46,212 nt of DNA from Gymnopus androsaceus JB14 (taxonomy: Eukaryota > Basidiomycota > Agaricomycetes > Agaricales > Omphalotaceae), in the NCBI GenBank assembly GCA_009733575.1, contig ML769827.1:1-46212 (forward strand). The letters run 5' to 3'. Of the stretch, positions 42,020-46,212 are shown in pieces. Made by a program: the position numbers and the translations under genes. Under the pieces are notes generated by a model. The model was not told where the DNA came from. It saw nothing but the letters and a program-made list of their open reading frames with translations, and did not search any database. Positions within the stretch are counted from its first letter, which is position 1; each line of letters starts with the position of its first letter.

Positions 42020-42290
42020 ACTCTTCTCATTGTCCGGATTGGGCTTGGTGTATATGCTCAGACCATCCATTTTTCCGCTCACAGACGATGGTCATGACAG
42101 TATAAACTCGATTCGAAGCGGAATCATGCACTCCCCAGCAAAGTGAGAGTCTCCGGCCTTTTTCACTCAAGTACGACCGTGATCTCCCCCTACGGGGCGA
42201 AACTCGATCAAAGAGATCCAGATGATGCTCAGCACTCATCCTCATTCTGAACGCCACACTAGAGATCTGCCTGTCTATGTGGAGAATAAC
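42020..42290 (+). pseudogene. C-terminal tail of a multi-pass membrane protein, copy 3
   Basis: Homologous to 20370-20640, with STLLIVRIGLGVYAQTIHFS followed by a frameshift and stop. Same place relative to QCR2 as in unit 2. Broken. Confidence 0.4.
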
Positions 42291-42542
42291 CGAACCAACG
42301 TATATAAATTTCTATTTTGGGATGCATATCCACAGCTTTGACTTTCCCTATTAATATATATTATGCTTTCCGACGCCTCGGTTTCCATTCAGTACTACCT
42401 GTAATATATTTTGATGTGAAGATGCCCAATTGTGCTCTCTTACTAAAATCTGTAATTTCTGAAATGAAAATGGCAATAGTTTATTCGACGAGACTTTTGT
42501 TATTATCTATACCGTAACCGTCCAACCAGTGCATACCCGTGC

Positions 42543-43965
42543 TCAAAGTCCCAGGTCGTTGATGTATGGAAGAGTAGCTACATCACCCACAGCAACGAAG
42601 ACGGGTTTTGCTTTGACAAGAGCGGAGGTGGTCTAATAAGGAATTTAAGGGGGCAATTACAAGAAACATGGTTATTAAAGCATACCTTGGTGAAGCCACT
42701 TTCCGATACCTTGTCGAGGGACGCGAGAGCAGAGTCCAGGGAAGACTCGCCCCCAGGTAAGTACTTTTGATCCCAAAACAGACACCAAACCCTCCCGACT
42801 GTCAACAGCAGACGCAGCAGCGAATTTAGCCTTGGCAACAGCCTTCTTCAAATCCTCTGCCTTCAATCCACTCGCGGCGGTTTTCAGCGCCTGGACAGCA
42901 GCTATTCCAGCTTCCTTCACAGCGGCACCGGTGGGACCCTGGACGAGAAGACCAAAGAGCGAAGCGTCTGAGTAGGGCAAGTGCACAACCTCGACCGTAG
43001 TACCTTCGAGGATGGCAGTAGCGATGGGCGAAGTGCCCTGCGACCATTTGACGGAAGGAGCAGGCGAGAGGTAAGCGGAAAGAGCCGCGAGCTCAGGAGA
43101 AGGTGCGCCAGCAGAACCAAATCCAATAAACACGGTCTGCAGACCACCATGTGCCTGCAAACGCGTCTCCCCGCCGAAATAGGAAGACGCAGACGATGAG
43201 AGCTGCGAAGCAGTGGAAATCTTGCTGAGGGACTTTTCGACCAATCTGGAGAGGGTAGCTTGGTCAATTCCAGTACCAAGAACGGCAATGTTGTCTTTGG
43301 TGAACGCAGACTGGGCGAAAGACTTGATATCGTCGTGGGTAATGGAACTATGAGGAGGAGCCATTAGGGATGAGCCCAGGCCGTTATGGAAAGCGAGCGC
43401 ATGGGCAGCCTCGACAGCTTGGAAACCTGGGTTGAATTTCGTTGCTTCAATTTCACTTTCAACAACGGGGGCAACGTATTCGGAGAATTCATGGCGAGTA
43501 TATCTGCCGGAAGTAACGAAGGAAGTAAGGACGTCCACGAAATATTCTCTAAGCATATAGTTTAGTCAGTTAATTCTTAGCACTGTAGAGCTAATACGCA
43601 CTCGTCGCCTCTCAAGAATTCGGCGGTAAGAGCAAGGTGCTCTCGAGACAAACTTGCAGACAAAACACCGCCGTAAATTTCGCTCTCTCGGACAGTCCCA
43701 ATGGCTGTTCTCTTATCAGTACTCTGCAAAGCCAATATGAGCATCTCATCACATATTATAGCAATATTTTCACCTTGAAAGCAAAGTTTTTCAAGCCATG
43801 AGCAACTCCAGCCTTAGGCTCGAATCGGCTGCCAGCTTTCACAAGAAATGTAACAGAAGATGTGGGTTGGTTGTTGTCTACCGCAGCGACTTTGACACCG
43901 GCACTGTCAACAACAGTGGCAAAGTTACGCGCTACGCGCTGAACTGTTTCGGGACGACGCCCTCG
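42543..43965 (-). pseudogene. QCR2: QCR2 copy 3: near-complete, first exon lost, one frameshift
   Basis: Cytochrome bc1 complex core protein 2. Exons (minus): 43965-43774, 43723-43602, 43548-42686 and 42632-42543 (TGA). Introns of 50, 53 and 53 nt have correct splice sites and phases. Content: presequence end VQRVARNFATVVDSAG, LKNFAFK, TVRESEIYGGVLSASLSREH, FLRGDEEYFVDVL, FKSFAQ-type core, GFGSAGAPSPELAALSAYL and final KAKPVFVAVGDVATLPYIN. Two faults are visible. Exon 3 of this set (863 nt) carries one extra base at about 42757 (cccccaggtaag; copies 1 and 2 read cccccagtgag), shifting the frame before the last 45 codons. The acceptor before 43965 is preserved, but upstream only a donor next to an in-phase TAG is found, so exon 1 is missing. 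A functional copy should exist elsewhere, or the extra base is an error. Confidence 0.85.
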
Positions 43966-44040
43966 CTGCAAGCATGGAGAGAAAGTAGAGGAATTGGCAA
44001 GGCAAACTCCGGATGAATCCGGAAGTGGTTGCGGCACTTA

Positions 44041-44371
44041 CCTAAGCAGGCGCTAATTTTAAGCGCGACTTAGCGGCCTCTTAGACTTGCTCTATTGTAG
44101 TCTCGACTCCCTCTCAGTGAGTTCGAGACTACGATAGAGGCTCAATGGTAACATCGAGATGCTCTAATATGCCGATACACTGTCCTATATCTACTGTAGA
44201 GCAAAAAAGCAAAAGTACGTAGACAAATAGAAATCAAAAAAATGACATAAATAGCGAAAAATAGCTGAAAAGGCTGAAGCCGCTCAGCTGAAAAATGAAG
44301 CGGCAAAGCGTCTAGCAAGTCAGCGTTTGACGCTGCTTGCTCGCGTCACGGCTTCACGACACATATACGTA
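44041..44371. other. Rearranged spacer 5' of QCR2 copy 3
   Basis: The normal QCR2 first exon and promoter should be here but are not found. The stretch contains gcgctaattttaagcgc (a near-palindrome, 44050-44066), the hairpin at 44090-44139 and many short GC repeats (aagcggc). Confidence 0.5.
44090..44139. repeat. 17-bp inverted repeat, one mismatch
   Basis: CTCTATTGTAGTCTCGA (44090-44106) pairs with TCGAGACTACGATAGAG (44123-44139) across a 16-nt loop. It lies in the rearranged 5' region of QCR2 copy 3 and may mark an insertion scar. Confidence 0.75.
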
Positions 44372-45543
44372 CTAATTAACCTTGCGACCGTATGCTAGTA
44401 AGTATTCGGAAATAAGACCTGAAACACCTCCCAATTCCGAAAAACATTGTCCTTGAATGTGCATCATGTCGCTTCGACTCACTCCTGAAGCCGCGAGAAT
44501 TGGCCGAACGGTTTTTATGAATCTTAGTAAATGATCCCTATTGCTTATCCCCATCCTATGATAGTTGGCATCATCCCGCTTCCAACCTCCGAGTGGAATA
44601 GGGATTCTGCCGCTTTGGACCTCGGTAAACGCGCCGGAGTTGACTATCCGTTGCCCTACCGTGGACGGCACTGTTACATCAATTCCTCGGGCGGTCAAAG
44701 CGTCGTTTAGCGCTCGGTAAAAGCGATCTAGTCCGGGAACATCTTCGCTGGGATTTGCAGCACCGGGAGCACCAGGATGGAAGGAAGGTGAGTACTTCCA
44801 TTCTCCCGATAGGAACAGCCCTCCGGGTTTGAGAATCCTAGCTGCCTCATGGATGATGGCAGAATAGTCTCGTACCTTGAGAAATATTGGTCGTCAGTGG
44901 AAAATACAATGGAAAAATGACGACTTACTGCCATGAAAATAGATCGTGCATGGACAATATCCACACTGGCATCTGGCCATCTTGTCCTTTCACCGATATC
45001 GTGGATCTCGAACTGGACGTTCTCCGGAAGGTCCATGTTGTGCATTATGGGAACTGCAGAAGGAACGTAATTTTATTGAAGTCCGAATCCACTTTTAAGA
45101 ATCACTGACCGATTTCCAGCCCAAAGAAAGAGACATGGGGGAACTCATTAGCCATTTCCAATACCCTAGAGAACGCAGACTCCGTGAGTAAAGTGAATAT
45201 CGTGATTGTAGTGCTATAGGTACCATTCTCCAGTTCCGCATCCCAAGTCAATGACAACTTTCCCCGCCGCTTCCTGACGGGCCAGAATCTCGGTGACTGG
45301 ACCTGTATAGTTTTCTCCGACGACATAAGCCAAAGATCTATGTTGAAATTGGTGTCGCTGGAAGAATTTTAGCATCTTTACTGTAACGGAGGAGCCCGGG
45401 GTGCCTACCTCGTTCTCAGGTGTATCGACCGGGAGCGGGTATGGTGAAGTTATAGTCCTACTTGGGTATAATCGACCGCCGCGAGTAGTGAAGTGGCTCG
45501 CATAATCAGTGACTTCTTCGAGCTCCGAGTATTCAAAAGACAT
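44372..45543 (-). CDS. Class I SAM-dependent methyltransferase, 317 aa
   Basis: Five exons: 45543-45409, 45357-45224, 45165-45110, 45053-44929 and 44875-44372 (TAG). Introns of 51, 58, 56 and 53 nt all fit GT-AG and phase. Motif I is VVIDLGCGTGEW (SAM binding), followed by VLEMANEFPHVSFFGLEIV (acidic end of strand 2), a DIGERTRWPDASVDIVHARS segment (motif II region) and AARILKPGGLFLSGEW (motif III). This is the layout of fungal LaeA-like/UbiE-type small-molecule or regulatory methyltransferases; the substrate cannot be deduced. The start at 45543 (MSFEYSELEEV) is chosen because upstream in-phase codons lack a good ATG and a TATA box lies 76 bp before it. The first intron is stop-free and in phase. 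The gene looks intact. Confidence 0.8.
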
Positions 45544-45618
45544 TGTATAAGTGAGTGGTTTTGAGAGGCTGGTAGGAGAGGAGGTTGTTGAAAAAACAGA
45601 CTTCTTTCGAGCCACTCA

Positions 45619-45625
45619 TTTTATA
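45619..45625 (-). promoter_or_regulatory. TATA box of the methyltransferase gene
   Basis: TATAAAA on the minus strand, 76-82 bp upstream of the ATG at 45543. Confidence 0.5.
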
Positions 45626-46077
45626 CGGATTGGTAGACCTATACTCCAGCAAAAAGAGACCACACGAGCGCTGTTAACGGCCTGGAAGGCGGAAAAGAAC
45701 GCGGAAATTTAACTGCAGCAGGGTAAGTTTTGTTTCGAAACATACTCGGTAAAGAATTCATTCCAGCTACCGATCAAAAACCTACTCGAGACTTTGTGCA
45801 GTAAACTCCAAAAAGAAAATAGATTATTGTAGAGGATATGAGAGACGAACGCACGGCGCAGCAAGCTGCGTGATCAAGGAATTCACCCCTGTCGTAATGA
45901 AGGTACAAAGCAAGTTCTAAACTCCGTGAAGCTGCTCGAATTGGGTTTCCTTTTTAGGACAATGGCGTAATCCCACGCGCTTCTAAAGTCACGCATTCAT
46001 CTTGACTCAATACCACGATTTAGAGCTCCGCGCATAATCAGCCCACATACTCTCCCTAACTAGCTTCGATTGATCCA
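45626..46077. other. Divergent intergenic region
   Basis: Separates the methyltransferase (minus) from the gene starting at 46078 (plus). No coding frame; presumably holds both promoters. Confidence 0.5.
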
Positions 46078-46212
46078 ATGTCTTCATTCAATGCCAAAGA
46101 GTTCTTCAAGCAACAAAAAGAACTTATGAATCTCTCAGACGATGATAGAGATGAGCGTTATGTTGCACGAATGACCGGAAATAAGCTGTGCGTACCAGCC
46201 TTCAGTCCGATT
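46078..46212 (+). CDS. 5' end of an unrecognised gene, cut by the window edge
   Basis: ATG at 46078-46080 opens a hydrophilic, acidic frame (SFNAKEFFKQQKELM, then LSDDDRDERYVARMTGNK). A GTGCGT donor at 46188 would end exon 1 after 110 nt; the frame also stays open to the edge. The leader upstream (ccgcgcataatcagcc, ctctccctaactagc) is pyrimidine-rich. The family is unknown. Confidence 0.5.
   Translation, partial: MSSFNAKEFFKQQKELMNLSDDDRDERYVARMTGNKLCVPAFSPI

Overview
The window looks like nuclear DNA of a filamentous basidiomycete, most likely an Agaricomycete. The genes are cut by many 48-60 nt GT-AG introns with CTRAY-like branch sites. The proteins fit that group: NACHT/NB-ARC receptors with kinesin-light-chain-type TPRs, mitochondrial QCR2, eEF1B-gamma, Helitron Pif1 helicase, copia RNase H and RecQ-like helicase relics. 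No species can be named from the sequence.

Layout. 1-4800: a possible 3' exon, three small minus-strand genes (two of them CxxC-type paralogues), a decayed Cys/His gene with a duplicated exon-intron unit, and an array of paired GTTNAAC palindromes. 4850-44040: a locus present about two and a half times in direct order. Its ancestral order was tail of a membrane protein, QCR2 (minus), eEF1B-gamma (plus), TPR-type NLR (plus), and a conserved 3' flank. Unit 1 is 4850-12268. Unit 2 is 20180-36278. Unit 3 is partial (42020-43965). Every QCR2 and eEF1B-gamma copy is broken. The two NLR copies (7502-11914, 31147-35928) are collinear with a constant 23,645-bp offset through five exons, and each carries different frame lesions in its TPR part.

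Between and inside the units lie mobile elements. The QCR2/eEF1B-gamma spacer of unit 2 is split by a 7,970-bp element (21804-29773) with CACC termini, a TA target duplication, and three genes: a large decayed transposase-like gene flanked by two smaller genes. 12270-18900 holds an LTR, a long foldback element, a zinc-knuckle gene relic, a copia 3' relic with its LTR, and a UstYa-like oxidase relic. 36600-37415 holds more foldback elements with a nested 275-bp MITE. An unrecognised sequence X occurs twice in opposite orientation (18991-20056 and 37782-41675). The second copy is interrupted by a 2.45-kb composite insertion (RecQ-like helicase relic, Helitron, 172-bp MITE) whose empty site is preserved in the first copy.

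44372-46212: an intact five-exon SAM methyltransferase gene (minus) and the first exon of a gene that runs off the right edge. The genes that look intact as sequenced are those at 631-1113, 2641-3268, 27926-29302 and 44372-45543, and possibly 22076-22821. The main biological theme is birth, repeat shuffling and decay of a fungal NLR in a transposon-rich, segmentally duplicated region.
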